From: Bacteroidota bacterium
Lineage (GTDB): Bacteria; Bacteroidota; Ignavibacteria; UBA10030
Direction of reading: 5' to 3'
DNA length: 64,000 nucleotides
Assembly: GCA_025454835.1 (NCBI GenBank)
Contig: JALONQ010000009.1
Span: forward strand, 1 to 64,000
Each line of letters begins with the position of its first letter. Positions within the stretch are counted from its first letter, which is position 1. Below the pieces are notes generated by a model, which worked only from the letters and a program-made list of their open reading frames with translations, was not told the DNA's origin and did no database searches. The position numbers and the translations under genes are program-made. Shown in pieces: positions 45,097 to 53,356 of the stretch.

Positions 45097-45953
45097 GGCA
45101 TGCGGGTAATGGCCGTCGTGTCGCCGAACGACGGGCTGAGATAGATGTCGACAGCATACCGTGCGCGCAGATCTTCGACGAGCGACCGGTACGCCCGCTG
45201 CCGCCGTTCGACGGTCAGTCGGTTGACGATCTCTTCGCGGACATACGGCAGGTCGGCAGCACCGCCGGCGCGCTGTGTGCTCCACACCTGGACGACGGTG
45301 AAGCCGTCGTCGGTCGAGATCGGAAAGGACGGACTACCCGGCGCGAGCGTCGAGGCGACCCTCCAAAGCTCACGGGGAAGCATACGAGCTTCCGTGAAAT
45401 AGACCGAATCGGTGCGGGCCCTGATCGCCGCGGCGTGCGCTTCAGACCGGACGGCCGCCGACCACGAGGTGCCCCGGAGAACGTCGTTCCGGAACTCGGT
45501 GGCCTTCGTTCGGTCTTCGAAGACGGCGAGGCTCGTCAGAAGGACCGGCTCGGAAAGCTCGAAGGAGCCGCGATATTGCTCGTAGTATCGCCGCACCTCG
45601 TCGTCCGTCGGGACGATCGTCGACGCACGATAGATCTCGTCGTCGAGAAGTTCCTGGATGATGATGGTCCGTTGCTGCTCTTCCAGTCTTCGCTGAACGG
45701 ATGGCGACTGGTCGATACCGCGGCGGACCGCTTCGCGATACAACAGCTCATCGGCGACCCATCGCCGGAGGTACTGCTGGATCTGTGCCTCCGTCGGGGG
45801 ACGCGTCGAATCGAACTGCATCCGGATCTCCTGCATCGTCAGCGAGCGGCCTTCGATGCGGGCGACGGCCGTCTCATCCGAGGGCCCCTGCTGGCAGGCG
45901 CCCAGCGAAAGTGCAGACAAGGCGATCAGGCCGATCCTATTCCGTCGGTTCAT
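45093..45953 (-). CDS. PpiC-like periplasmic lipoprotein
   Basis: A 286-residue protein starting MNRRNRIGLIALSALSLGAC with a clear lipobox LGAC. It has a SurA/PpiC-like helical N-terminal region (LTMQEIRMQFD; PTEAQIQQYLRRWVADELLYREAV) and a parvulin-like C-terminal part that lacks an obvious active-site motif, so it may be a chaperone without isomerase activity. It overlaps the upstream parvulin gene by 17 bp and the surA-like gene by 4 bp. I recall similar middle genes in triple-parvulin loci of Bacteroidota. Confidence 0.8.
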   Translation of the reverse strand: MNRRNRIGLIALSALSLGACQQGPSDETAVARIEGRSLTMQEIRMQFDSTRPPTEAQIQQYLRRWVADELLYREAVRRGIDQSPSVQRRLEEQQRTIIIQELLDDEIYRASTIVPTDDEVRRYYEQYRGSFELSEPVLLTSLAVFEDRTKATEFRNDVLRGTSWSAAVRSEAHAAAIRARTDSVYFTEARMLPRELWRVASTLAPGSPSFPISTDDGFTVVQVWSTQRAGGAADLPYVREEIVNRLTVERRQRAYRSLVEDLRARYAVDIYLSPSFGDTTAITRMP

Positions 45954-47931
45954 GCTCGGCGCTGAAAGCGCTCTTAAGAGCATCGAGATTCAGGGTGAGG
46001 CCGTAGCGGTTGCGCAGCGACGCGATCCACTCCTGCTCGCGCTGTTTCGAAGCTTGCTCCTGGTACGCGCTCATCAACTCCGGACCGGCTTCCTCGAAGG
46101 TCTTCATCCGCGCGCCTTCCTTGCCGAGGACCTTCATGATCGAGAATCCGTTGCCGTTGCGGAACGGGCCTGTCACGCTGTCAACCGCCATCTGCATCGC
46201 CTGGGCCGAGAGATTGTTGTGCGTCGCCGCCTGGAGACCCCAGATGCCGCGCCGCTCCCGATAGCCGGCTCGCATGGTCATCGCTTCCGCCACATCGAGG
46301 AACTCTTCGCCAGCGTTGAGTCGCTTCAGAGCCACCTGCACAAGACTGTCGCCGGTGACGAAGATCTCCGCGAAGTTCACGCGGTCGGGCCATCGGAACC
46401 GTTCTTGAATTTCTCCGTGAAAGGCGCGCAGAAGCGTGTCATTCACGACGACCTTCTGCCACACCTCGTCCTGTTCGATGCGGTACAGCAGAATGCCGTC
46501 GCGGTATTCCTTCATCAGCTCCGAGAAGACCGGATGTCGGCTGGCGGCCGTGTTCGCATGTTCCTGCAACACGACCGACTCGCCGATCCGTTCGAGCATC
46601 TGGTCGATGTTGACCGGCGTCAAGCGCATCGAACGGAACTCCGCAGCCTTCTCGATCCGAAGGAGGACCGTGTCCACCGTCAATCGCTGCGCACCGGCTG
46701 AGATCAGCAGCTCGGATGCCAGCGTCGGCTCGATCGCGGTCCGCCACAGCGAATCACTCGGGGTCAGCGTGCTGTCCAGTTGAGCGTGCAGCTTGAACAC
46801 GACGGGCAGGTGCAAGGTGTACTGATACTGCTTCTTCAATCTGTGCGTGTAGTTGGCATAGTCGGAGGCATATCGCAGCTGTTGATAGACCTGCTTCAGT
46901 TCACGTTCCAACTCGCTGAACGCCGGGATCCCCGTGAAGCCGTTCACCCGGAAGACGTGAGCGCCGTAGGGCGCGAAATACGGCGGCGCGATGGAATCCT
47001 TCGGGGTGGCGTACAGAAGGTCGCCAAGGTCCTGCGGAAGACGGTCCCGTTCATAAGCCCCGATGTCGCCGCCGCGCATGACACTGTTCTCGTCGGTCGA
47101 GTACTCGGCGACAAGCGTATTGAACGGTACCCCCGCCCTTAGCTTCGCCATGATCACGCTCACCGTATCGCGGATCCAAGCGGTGTCGGCCGGATTCTCA
47201 CCCCGAACAAGAATGTGGCTGATCTGGACGGCGCCGCGGTTCGCCTGACGATCGAGCAGCTTGATGAGATGATATCCGAACGGCGAGCGGACAGGCGTTT
47301 GAGTCATCTGGCCTGGCTCCAACGCATAGCACGCATCTTCGAAAGCGGGGACCATCCTGCCGACGCTGAAGAACCCGAGGTTGCCCCGGTTGAACGACAC
47401 GCTCTGGTCTTCGGAGGCGGTCATGGCAAGCGTATCGAACGATTTCTTCGCGGCGATGCCGATCAGTTCCATGGCCCGGTTCCACACGCGGAGCGTATCC
47501 TGCGGCGACGCGTTCTCGGGGAGGCGCAGCAGGATATGGCTGGCTCGCAGCATGAACTGCTTCCGGTCATAGAGTCGGCGCACGCCCGGCTCGACAAGCT
47601 CCTTGTCGAGCATGTACGACTGCGCCAGCGATTGTTCGTATCCGCTGATCTCAGCCACGACTTCCGGGTCCTTGTCGAGCCCGATCCGACGGGCTTCCTT
47701 GACCTTCAGCCGAAACTTGACGAGCAGGTCCAAAAAACGCTGACGCTCCTCAAGCGATGCGGCTTTTCCTTTCTCCCAACCGCCATTGTTCTTGGCGTAG
47801 GAGCTCTCGAACTCCTTCAAGGAAATGACTTCGTCGCCCATTGCGGCAACGGTCGGATTACTGGTCCCGCAGCCGGTGAGCCAGAAGGCAGCCACGGCGG
47901 TCAGGAAAGCGATCGTAAGGCGATTGATCAT
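45937..47931 (-). CDS. Multi-domain parvulin-type peptidyl-prolyl isomerase lipoprotein
   Basis: A 664-residue exported protein with lipobox LTGC (Cys21). A SurA-like N-terminal helical domain is followed by parvulin domains at about residues 128-230 (RASHILLRLP, GNLGFFSVGRMVPAFE) and 235-335 (VQISHILVRG, GGDIGAYERD) and a third diverged one at about 510-610 (FAEIFVTGDS, GIWGLQAATH). It is the first gene of the 10-kb operon ending at 37733. It probably guards folding of outer-membrane and T9SS cargo proteins. Confidence 0.88.
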   Translation of the reverse strand: MINRLTIAFLTAVAAFWLTGCGTSNPTVAAMGDEVISLKEFESSYAKNNGGWEKGKAASLEERQRFLDLLVKFRLKVKEARRIGLDKDPEVVAEISGYEQSLAQSYMLDKELVEPGVRRLYDRKQFMLRASHILLRLPENASPQDTLRVWNRAMELIGIAAKKSFDTLAMTASEDQSVSFNRGNLGFFSVGRMVPAFEDACYALEPGQMTQTPVRSPFGYHLIKLLDRQANRGAVQISHILVRGENPADTAWIRDTVSVIMAKLRAGVPFNTLVAEYSTDENSVMRGGDIGAYERDRLPQDLGDLLYATPKDSIAPPYFAPYGAHVFRVNGFTGIPAFSELERELKQVYQQLRYASDYANYTHRLKKQYQYTLHLPVVFKLHAQLDSTLTPSDSLWRTAIEPTLASELLISAGAQRLTVDTVLLRIEKAAEFRSMRLTPVNIDQMLERIGESVVLQEHANTAASRHPVFSELMKEYRDGILLYRIEQDEVWQKVVVNDTLLRAFHGEIQERFRWPDRVNFAEIFVTGDSLVQVALKRLNAGEEFLDVAEAMTMRAGYRERRGIWGLQAATHNNLSAQAMQMAVDSVTGPFRNGNGFSIMKVLGKEGARMKTFEEAGPELMSAYQEQASKQREQEWIASLRNRYGLTLNLDALKSAFSAEHEPTE

Positions 47932-48042
47932 CGTGAAAACCCCGTAAGTCCTTGGAAAATCAAATGATTGTGAACATTCAAGTTACCACAAATTGGACCC
48001 CCACGCAACCAAAGCGAGGCCGCAAGAGACGGTCCGAAGACC

Positions 48043-48076
48043 GAAAAAACCGCCCTTCTACCAAAGGAGAAGGGCG
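48043..48076 (-). terminator. Rho-independent terminator of the Gld-like transporter operon
   Basis: A perfect 9-bp stem CGCCCTTCT/AGAAGGGCG (48051-48059, 48068-48076) is followed on the minus strand by TTTTTT, 20 nt after the DUF4340 stop. It insulates the parvulin operon that starts at 47931. The remaining gap (47932-48042) is AT-richer and must hold that operon's promoter; the best match, TTG-N20-TAACTTGA, is weak. Confidence 0.85.
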
Positions 48077-48095
48077 TTGATCGATGCGGAGGAGA

Positions 48096-48974
48096 TCAGA
48101 GAAGGTCCCTCTTCCGCTTCAGGATCTGGTCGGCCCTCCACGACTCCAATACATACCATTGAGGACCCGCGGACGATTGGACCCACCACCGCGTTCCCTT
48201 CGGCTCACGGGAGAGGCGCAGCTGTTGCCCTGCCACCGTGATCGAAGCGGCCACCTTCGTTCCGGAGGGTGCGTCGATGAAATCGTCGCAGGTGAGATTC
48301 GACAGCGTGCCGATTACTCCTTCAACGGCCGACGCATTGGCTGGTCGTCCGTCAACGTACCAGACGCTATCTTGAAAGGTCATGGCGAATGTCGTGTCGC
48401 CGTACTGGAACAAGACCTCTCGTACTTCTTCACGAGGCATTGCCAGGATCGTCCTGTCACGCCAATCGCGCAACGTGCGATTGAACGTCCATCCGAACGA
48501 TCCCGCAACGAGTGCGACGTCATCCGACGCTTCCTTGCGAACATAGGTGTCGGCAAATCCATCCGACGGCTTGCCAATGACGAAGGCGGCCTGCAGCGCG
48601 CCGGCCGCGAACATCCGTACCGTGGTCCCGGTGGCGCTGTCCACCTGAAAAAGGCCGTGCTTTTCGCGCTTCGCTGAGGCGATACCCTTCACCCTGAGCG
48701 ATCCTGCCTGCCCGATCGCTCCGGCGATCGTCGACGCATTGGCCCGCGCCTCGATCGGACGCGTCACAAACCACTCCATCCCACGCCGCTCGAGCCGCAC
48801 CGTTCCCTCCGAGCCTCTGACCTCGAGCGCATCGACGGCGGCCGAGTCAACCTCCACCAGTCGGTCGCCTGAGGCGGTCGAGAGACTTCGCTCTCCAGGA
48901 CGCTGCATCACCCAGACGGCGAGCGCGGCGAGCACCACGAACAGGGCGATCAGAATGGTCGTCGACCGTTTCAT
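48096..48974 (-). CDS. DUF4340 domain protein, auxiliary to a Gld-type ABC transporter
   Basis: A 292-residue protein with one N-terminal membrane helix (TTILIALFVVLAALAVWVM) and a periplasmic beta-rich domain of the DUF4340 type (RLVEVDSAAVDALEV, FVIGKPSDGFADTYVR, WVVQSS-like repeats). It overlaps the GldG-like gene by 4 bp (ATGA), so it belongs to the same complex, as is usual for DUF4340 genes. The start at 48974 was chosen for this overlap and the signal anchor. The molecular role is unknown. Confidence 0.85.
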   Translation of the reverse strand: MKRSTTILIALFVVLAALAVWVMQRPGERSLSTASGDRLVEVDSAAVDALEVRGSEGTVRLERRGMEWFVTRPIEARANASTIAGAIGQAGSLRVKGIASAKREKHGLFQVDSATGTTVRMFAAGALQAAFVIGKPSDGFADTYVRKEASDDVALVAGSFGWTFNRTLRDWRDRTILAMPREEVREVLFQYGDTTFAMTFQDSVWYVDGRPANASAVEGVIGTLSNLTCDDFIDAPSGTKVAASITVAGQQLRLSREPKGTRWWVQSSAGPQWYVLESWRADQILKRKRDLL

Positions 48975-50539
48975 CGCACACCTCCCGCCTCGAGCGCTCG
49001 TTTGAGCGCCGTCCGACGCCGCCAACGAAGGAGGCCGTACCCCACGACGAGCAGCGGCGGCAGGAGGAGGTTGGAGTATTTCATCGCCTGTTTCGTGCCG
49101 TCGTCGACGACATCGAGCGGCGGCTGGGCCAGGTTCTTCGAGCGGATAGTGATCAGACCGGCGTCGTCGGCCAGGTAGTCGACGATGTTGCTGAAGAACG
49201 TGGCGTTGCCCCGCGACCCGGCGAGCTCATCCTTCATGAAGTCGCCGTCGCCCACGACCACCATACGCGTGGCGGGGCTCCGGAGCGTCGATGGCGCGAG
49301 CGGTGTCCCTTCGAACGCTGAAGTGAACGAGCCTGTCACGGCGGCGGCGAGGGGGAGCGATCGCTCGTTCCAGTCGGTCGGTTGGTATTGCGCAAAGGGA
49401 TCGACGAGCGTCATGCCGGTCGCGCGGCCGCTCTGTTCGGACGAGCGCACCAGCACTTCCGCGGTGAGTCCCCGCGACGAGGCGAAACTCGTGTCGACCG
49501 ACGAAGCAAAGAAGAAGATGATGCTGCGCAGATCTTTGACGACCGGATTCTCGCTGAACGACGAGGCATTCGGGAGGTAGGGGAAGGGGACCTGACTCTG
49601 GATCTGGAAGAACCCCTGCTGACGCATGACGGTGATATTGGCGCACTGCTGGTCGCGAATGAGGTCGGCGTTCACGCGTACGCCATAGGACTCGAGGAGA
49701 TTGTCCAGGCCCACGTCGGTTGGCTGCGCGAACCGGTACTGCGAATTGAGGTCCACGCTCATTCGATTCAGCAGAAAGGCCGCTGTCCCGCCGCGCATGA
49801 TATAGCGGTCGATGACGGCGGAAGCGCTGTCGGAAAGCTTCTGTGTCGGCGCGATCACGAGCAATGCCGCCAGGTCGGCCGGCACGTCGGCGGATGCGGC
49901 CAGGTCCACAGGTATCACGTCATAGTTCCTCGCCAGTTCCTGATACGCTCGCTGCCATTGGTTGACCGGCGTCTCACCATGTCCCTGCGCGTAGCCGACC
50001 CGTTTCTTCGTGCGGGTCGTGAGGCGCTTGATGGCTGCGCTCAGATCGTACTCGAGCGAGCCAAGGTTCTGCACCACCGGGATCGCCTCCTTGCGGTCCT
50101 CGTATTGAAGCACGAGGCCCAAATAGGCCCGCTTCACCTGGAACTTGTCCTGTTCCACGACCTGTACCTCGACCGGCGGAACGCCCTGCTGCTGGGCCTC
50201 CTGCTCGGCCGTCTCGGTCGACGGATCGACGAAGGTGTACTGTAGACCGGCGCCGGCATAGGCCCGGTATTCGTTCAACATATCGAGCACGGAACGACGC
50301 GTATTGTTGTAGGGCGCGGGGAGGTCCTCCGTGAAATAGGCCGTCACGGTCACGCGGTCGTCGAGCTGTTCGACCAGGCGGCGCGAAGCGTCGCTGAGCG
50401 TGAACACTTTCTGGTCGGTCAGGTCCACTCGGGTGAACAAACGTACGGAGACGAAGTTGATGAGAATGAGAATGGCCAGCACCAGCGCCACCCGCAGGGC
50501 AGCGTGCAGCCGTTTACCGGATGCGGTTCGTTGATTCAT
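48971..50539 (-). CDS. GldG-like periplasmic component of ABC transporter
   Basis: A 522-residue protein with an N-terminal membrane helix (VALVLAILILINFVSVRLF), the signature VDLTDQKVFTLSDASRRLVEQL, a substrate-binding-like domain with GYAQGHGE near residue 192, and a C-terminal membrane helix before a basic tail. This is the architecture of GldG/intraflagellar-transport-like ABC proteins. In gliding Bacteroidota GldA-F-G is needed for motility, but related sets occur in non-gliding species. It lies between the permease (16-bp gap) and the DUF4340 gene. Confidence 0.9.
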   Translation of the reverse strand: MNQRTASGKRLHAALRVALVLAILILINFVSVRLFTRVDLTDQKVFTLSDASRRLVEQLDDRVTVTAYFTEDLPAPYNNTRRSVLDMLNEYRAYAGAGLQYTFVDPSTETAEQEAQQQGVPPVEVQVVEQDKFQVKRAYLGLVLQYEDRKEAIPVVQNLGSLEYDLSAAIKRLTTRTKKRVGYAQGHGETPVNQWQRAYQELARNYDVIPVDLAASADVPADLAALLVIAPTQKLSDSASAVIDRYIMRGGTAAFLLNRMSVDLNSQYRFAQPTDVGLDNLLESYGVRVNADLIRDQQCANITVMRQQGFFQIQSQVPFPYLPNASSFSENPVVKDLRSIIFFFASSVDTSFASSRGLTAEVLVRSSEQSGRATGMTLVDPFAQYQPTDWNERSLPLAAAVTGSFTSAFEGTPLAPSTLRSPATRMVVVGDGDFMKDELAGSRGNATFFSNIVDYLADDAGLITIRSKNLAQPPLDVVDDGTKQAMKYSNLLLPPLLVVGYGLLRWRRRTALKRALEAGGVR

Positions 50540-50555
50540 GGTCGGTCTCCTTCGG

Positions 50556-51284
50556 TCACCAGGTGCGTCGCTGCAACGACAGCACGGTGAGATAGATCGC
50601 GAATCCGGCCACGGACGCGAAGTAGATCAGGTCGCGCGTATCGACGACGCCCCGCGCGATGCTCTGGTAATGGAAGTCGGTTCCCAGGAACTCGACGGTG
50701 CCGGTCACAAACGAGGGCAAATACATGAGCACCTTGTCGAGCATGAAGAAGATGAAGCAAAGCAAGAAGCCCAGGATGAACGCGATGATCTGGTTGTCGG
50801 TGAGGCTCGATGCGAACAGGCCAAGACTGATGTAGACGGCGGCCATCAACACCAGGCCCAGGTAGCCTCCGATGATCGGTCCTGCGTCAACGTCGCCCAG
50901 CGAAGCGATCGTCGCCGCATAGATCAACGTCGGCACGAGCGCCAGCCCGATAAGGGCCCAGGCGGCGAGGAACTTGCCGAGAACGACCTCGGCGTCGCGG
51001 AGCGGCTTCGTCGTGAGCAGCTCGATCGTTCCCGTCTTCATCTCTTCTGCGATGAGACGCATCGTGATGGCAGGGATGATGAACAGAAAGGCGAGCGGCG
51101 CGAATTCGAACGTCATCCGCATCGACGCGATGTTGAGCAAGAACAGATTGCTGCTGTGGAAGTAACCGATGATGGCCAGGAACACTACGATGACGACATA
51201 GGCCACCGGAGAGTTGAACGAAGAACGGAGCTCTCGTCCGGCGATGATCGCGGTGTGGCGTGTGCGCTGGAGCAGGGCATTCAT
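50556..51284 (-). CDS. ABC transporter permease (GldF-like, ABC-2 type)
   Basis: A 242-residue membrane protein with six helices. It starts MNALLQRTRHTAIIAGRELR and contains FIIPAITMRLIAEEMKTGTIELLTTKPL, the conserved cytoplasmic loop that couples ABC-2 permeases to the ATPase. The length matches GldF and NosY-like permeases. The start overlaps the ATPase stop by 4 bp, so translation is coupled. Confidence 0.92.
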   Translation of the reverse strand: MNALLQRTRHTAIIAGRELRSSFNSPVAYVVIVVFLAIIGYFHSSNLFLLNIASMRMTFEFAPLAFLFIIPAITMRLIAEEMKTGTIELLTTKPLRDAEVVLGKFLAAWALIGLALVPTLIYAATIASLGDVDAGPIIGGYLGLVLMAAVYISLGLFASSLTDNQIIAFILGFLLCFIFFMLDKVLMYLPSFVTGTVEFLGTDFHYQSIARGVVDTRDLIYFASVAGFAIYLTVLSLQRRTW

Positions 51285-52240
51285 GCGGTCACCTCGTCGG
51301 TACGGGTCAGGCGGTGGAACACTTCTTCGAGGCTCGTGGCTTTGCGCGACAGCTCGAGCATCACCCAGCCGTTCCGGACGGCGAGCTGGAAGAGGTCCTC
51401 GCGGACGTCGCTCCCCTTGGCGGCATGGAGGACGAAACGATGGGCCGGTCCGTCGGAGGGGACGTAGGTCACGCTCTCGACATGCGGGAGCGCGGCGAGC
51501 GCCGGATGCAGATCGGCCATGGCGTTCGTTGTGTTGGAGCGCAGCTCGACCGAAATGATCTCGGACCCGCGGAACTGCGATTGCAGTTGCGCCGGCGTGC
51601 CGTCGGCCACGATGCGTCCGTCATTGATGATGACGACGCGGTCGCAGGTCGCCTGCACTTCGGAGAGGATGTGGGTCGAGAAGATAACGGTCTTCTGACG
51701 GCCAAGCTGCCTGATGAGCGACCGGATCTCCACGATTTGATTCGGGTCGAGGCCGCTGGTCGGCTCGTCGAGGATCAGCACCTGCGGGTCGTGGATCATC
51801 GCTTGCGCGAGACCCACACGCTGGCGGTATCCCTTCGAAAGCTCCCCGATGTCCTTGTGACGGACATCGCCAAGACCGCAGAGATCCACCATCTCCTTCA
51901 ACCGCGAGCGAATCAGGACTGGTGCCATGGTGTGCAGTTCGCCGGCATATGTCAGGTACTCGAGGACGTTCATTTCAAGATAGAGCGGATTATGCTCGGG
52001 CAGATACCCGATCTTTCGCCGCACGGCCAGCGAGTGTTCAGCGATGCTCAGGCCGTCGACCATCACTTCGCCGCTGGTCGGAGGTAAGTAACAGGTGATG
52101 ACCTTCATCGTGGTGGTCTTACCGGCACCGTTGGGACCCAGGAAGCCCAGAATCTCTCCGGTCTGAACATCGAAGGAGATGCTGTCGACAGCCTTCTCCG
52201 AACCGTAGAACTTGGTTAGATCACGGACAGTTATGGCCAT
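51281..52240 (-). CDS. ABC transporter ATPase (GldA-like)
   Basis: A 319-residue ATPase with Walker A GPNGAGKTTT near residue 36, Q-loop GYLPEHNPLY near 83, signature LSKGYRQRVGLAQA near 134, Walker B LILDEPTSGLDP near 155 and H-loop STHIL near 190. A C-terminal extension (about 225-319) of the type seen in gliding and multidrug ABC-2 exporters follows. It is the first gene of the four-gene operon ATPase-permease-GldG-DUF4340. Confidence 0.93.
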   Translation of the reverse strand: MAITVRDLTKFYGSEKAVDSISFDVQTGEILGFLGPNGAGKTTTMKVITCYLPPTSGEVMVDGLSIAEHSLAVRRKIGYLPEHNPLYLEMNVLEYLTYAGELHTMAPVLIRSRLKEMVDLCGLGDVRHKDIGELSKGYRQRVGLAQAMIHDPQVLILDEPTSGLDPNQIVEIRSLIRQLGRQKTVIFSTHILSEVQATCDRVVIINDGRIVADGTPAQLQSQFRGSEIISVELRSNTTNAMADLHPALAALPHVESVTYVPSDGPAHRFVLHAAKGSDVREDLFQLAVRNGWVMLELSRKATSLEEVFHRLTRTDEVTA

Positions 52241-52313
52241 AAGTGGTTGTAATGATTGAGGTTACTAAGAGGCCGGACGATCTTCAGGGAGTCCGTACCT
52301 TTCAGAATAGCTG

Positions 52314-52345
52314 AAAATATACAAAAAAGAGCACAATGGAGTCAA
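52314..52345 (-). promoter_or_regulatory. Candidate promoter of the Gld-like operon
   Basis: On the minus strand TTG (52343-52345), 21 nt and TATATTTT (52314-52321) match the Bacteroidota form TTG-N19-21-TAnnTTTG with one change. The leader to the ATG at 52240 would be about 65 nt. The rest of the gap to the cold-shock gene (52346-52666) is a divergent regulatory region and a long cold-shock leader; I see no further gene. Confidence 0.5.
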
Positions 52346-52666
52346 TGGGGAATACCGTTTGACGGCTCGACAGTCATCGCGGTTCCATGGCCTGACTGGC
52401 CCTGACCACATTGATTTGTATTCTTGGCGAAAAGAGCGTATCATCAGTGCGACAACGACATACCCGCCTGCTGACCGAACAGGGCCCCTTGTTGGGGACC
52501 CCCGCTCCGACCGCAGAAGCTGCAGTAGCACGTCTCAGTACCCCTTTCGTTGGAATCCGCACCCCGGGTCTGCCATCGTAGGATGAACGCTGCACGGCAC
52601 AGCTTGCCTGGGAGAGCACGTCACGGACGGATTCACCATCACCATCTTCAACGAAAGGATGTACCC

Positions 52667-52867
52667 ATGGCACAGGGCACTGTGAAATGGTTCAATGCGG
52701 CGAAGGGCTTCGGTTTCATCTCCCGTCCGGGCGATGAAGACGTCTTTGTCCACTACAAAGCGATCGCAGGCGACGGCTACAAGACCCTGAACGAAGGCGA
52801 CAAGGTCGAGTTTGAGGTCGTCAAGGGCCCGAAGGGCCTTCAGGCCGCGAACGTCGTCAAGGTCTGA
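52667..52867 (+). CDS. Cold-shock protein (CspA family), first of two
   Basis: A 66-residue OB-fold protein with RNP1 [10 protein letters not shown] and RNP2 DVFVHY, opening [11 protein letters not shown]. It binds single-stranded RNA and DNA as an RNA chaperone. The ATG is preceded by AAAGGATGTACCC. A leader of at least 150 nt upstream would suit the long structured leaders of cold-shock genes. Confidence 0.95.
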   Translation: MAQGTVKWFNAAKGFGFISRPGDEDVFVHYKAIAGDGYKTLNEGDKVEFEVVKGPKGLQAANVVKV

Positions 52868-52977
52868 CGATCGTTCGATCGTAGCCGCCCTGGCGGTGTT
52901 GTCCGCTGGGGCGATCCTATTGTTGGCGGCCGTGACCCTTGCGTCCGCCCGTTCCTCCCACCGTAGAAAGGCTGAGC

Positions 52978-53181
52978 ATGGAACGAGGAACCGTCAAGTT
53001 CTTCAATTCGACCAAGGGATTCGGCTTCATCACGATGGACAACAACGAAGAGGTCTTCTTCCACGAGTCCAACGTCAAGAACACCGGATTCCGGTCCACA
53101 CTAGGTCAGGGTGACCTGGTGGAGTTCGAGATCAAGAATGAACAGAAAGGAAAGCGCGCGTATAACATCTCGCGCGTCTGA
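52978..53181 (+). CDS. Cold-shock protein (CspA family), second of two
   Basis: A 67-residue CspA-fold protein: MERGTVKFFNS, RNP1 KGFGFITMDN, and EVFFHE in place of the more usual VFVHY at RNP2. It is about half identical to its neighbour and shows clear divergence, so the pair is an old duplication. AGAAAGG lies upstream of the ATG. The 110-bp gap after the first gene shows no terminator, so both may share a transcript. Confidence 0.94.
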   Translation: MERGTVKFFNSTKGFGFITMDNNEEVFFHESNVKNTGFRSTLGQGDLVEFEIKNEQKGKRAYNISRV

Positions 53182-53193
53182 CCCCGAAACGAG

Positions 53194-53228
53194 CAACGGG
53201 AGCCGAGAGGCTCCCGTTGTGCTTTCTG
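53194..53228 (+). terminator. Terminator after the cold-shock pair
   Basis: A perfect 11-bp stem CAACGGGAGCC/GGCTCCCGTTG (53194-53204, 53209-53219) is capped by a GAGA (GNRA) tetraloop and followed by TGCTTTC. The T tail is poor, so it may also stabilise the 3' end. Confidence 0.75.
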
Positions 53229-53259
53229 ACATCGCCGATGTTCCTCTGAAGATCTCAAA

Positions 53260-53350
53260 GCGAACACAGATCAACACTGAAAAATCGGATGACCATAACA
53301 CACTTTCGATCTGTGCAGATCCCTCTCTCCCGTGTCGATCAGTGTTCCCG
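53260..53350. repeat. Inverted repeat (element D)
   Basis: The left arm GCGAACACAGATCAACACTGA and the inverse of the right arm, which reads GCGGGAACACTGATCGACACG, are near copies. The arms match those of elements E and F (59636, 63810) with A/G changes. It lies between the convergent cold-shock and DUF4175 genes. Confidence 0.7.
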
Positions 53351-53356
53351 CCGTTC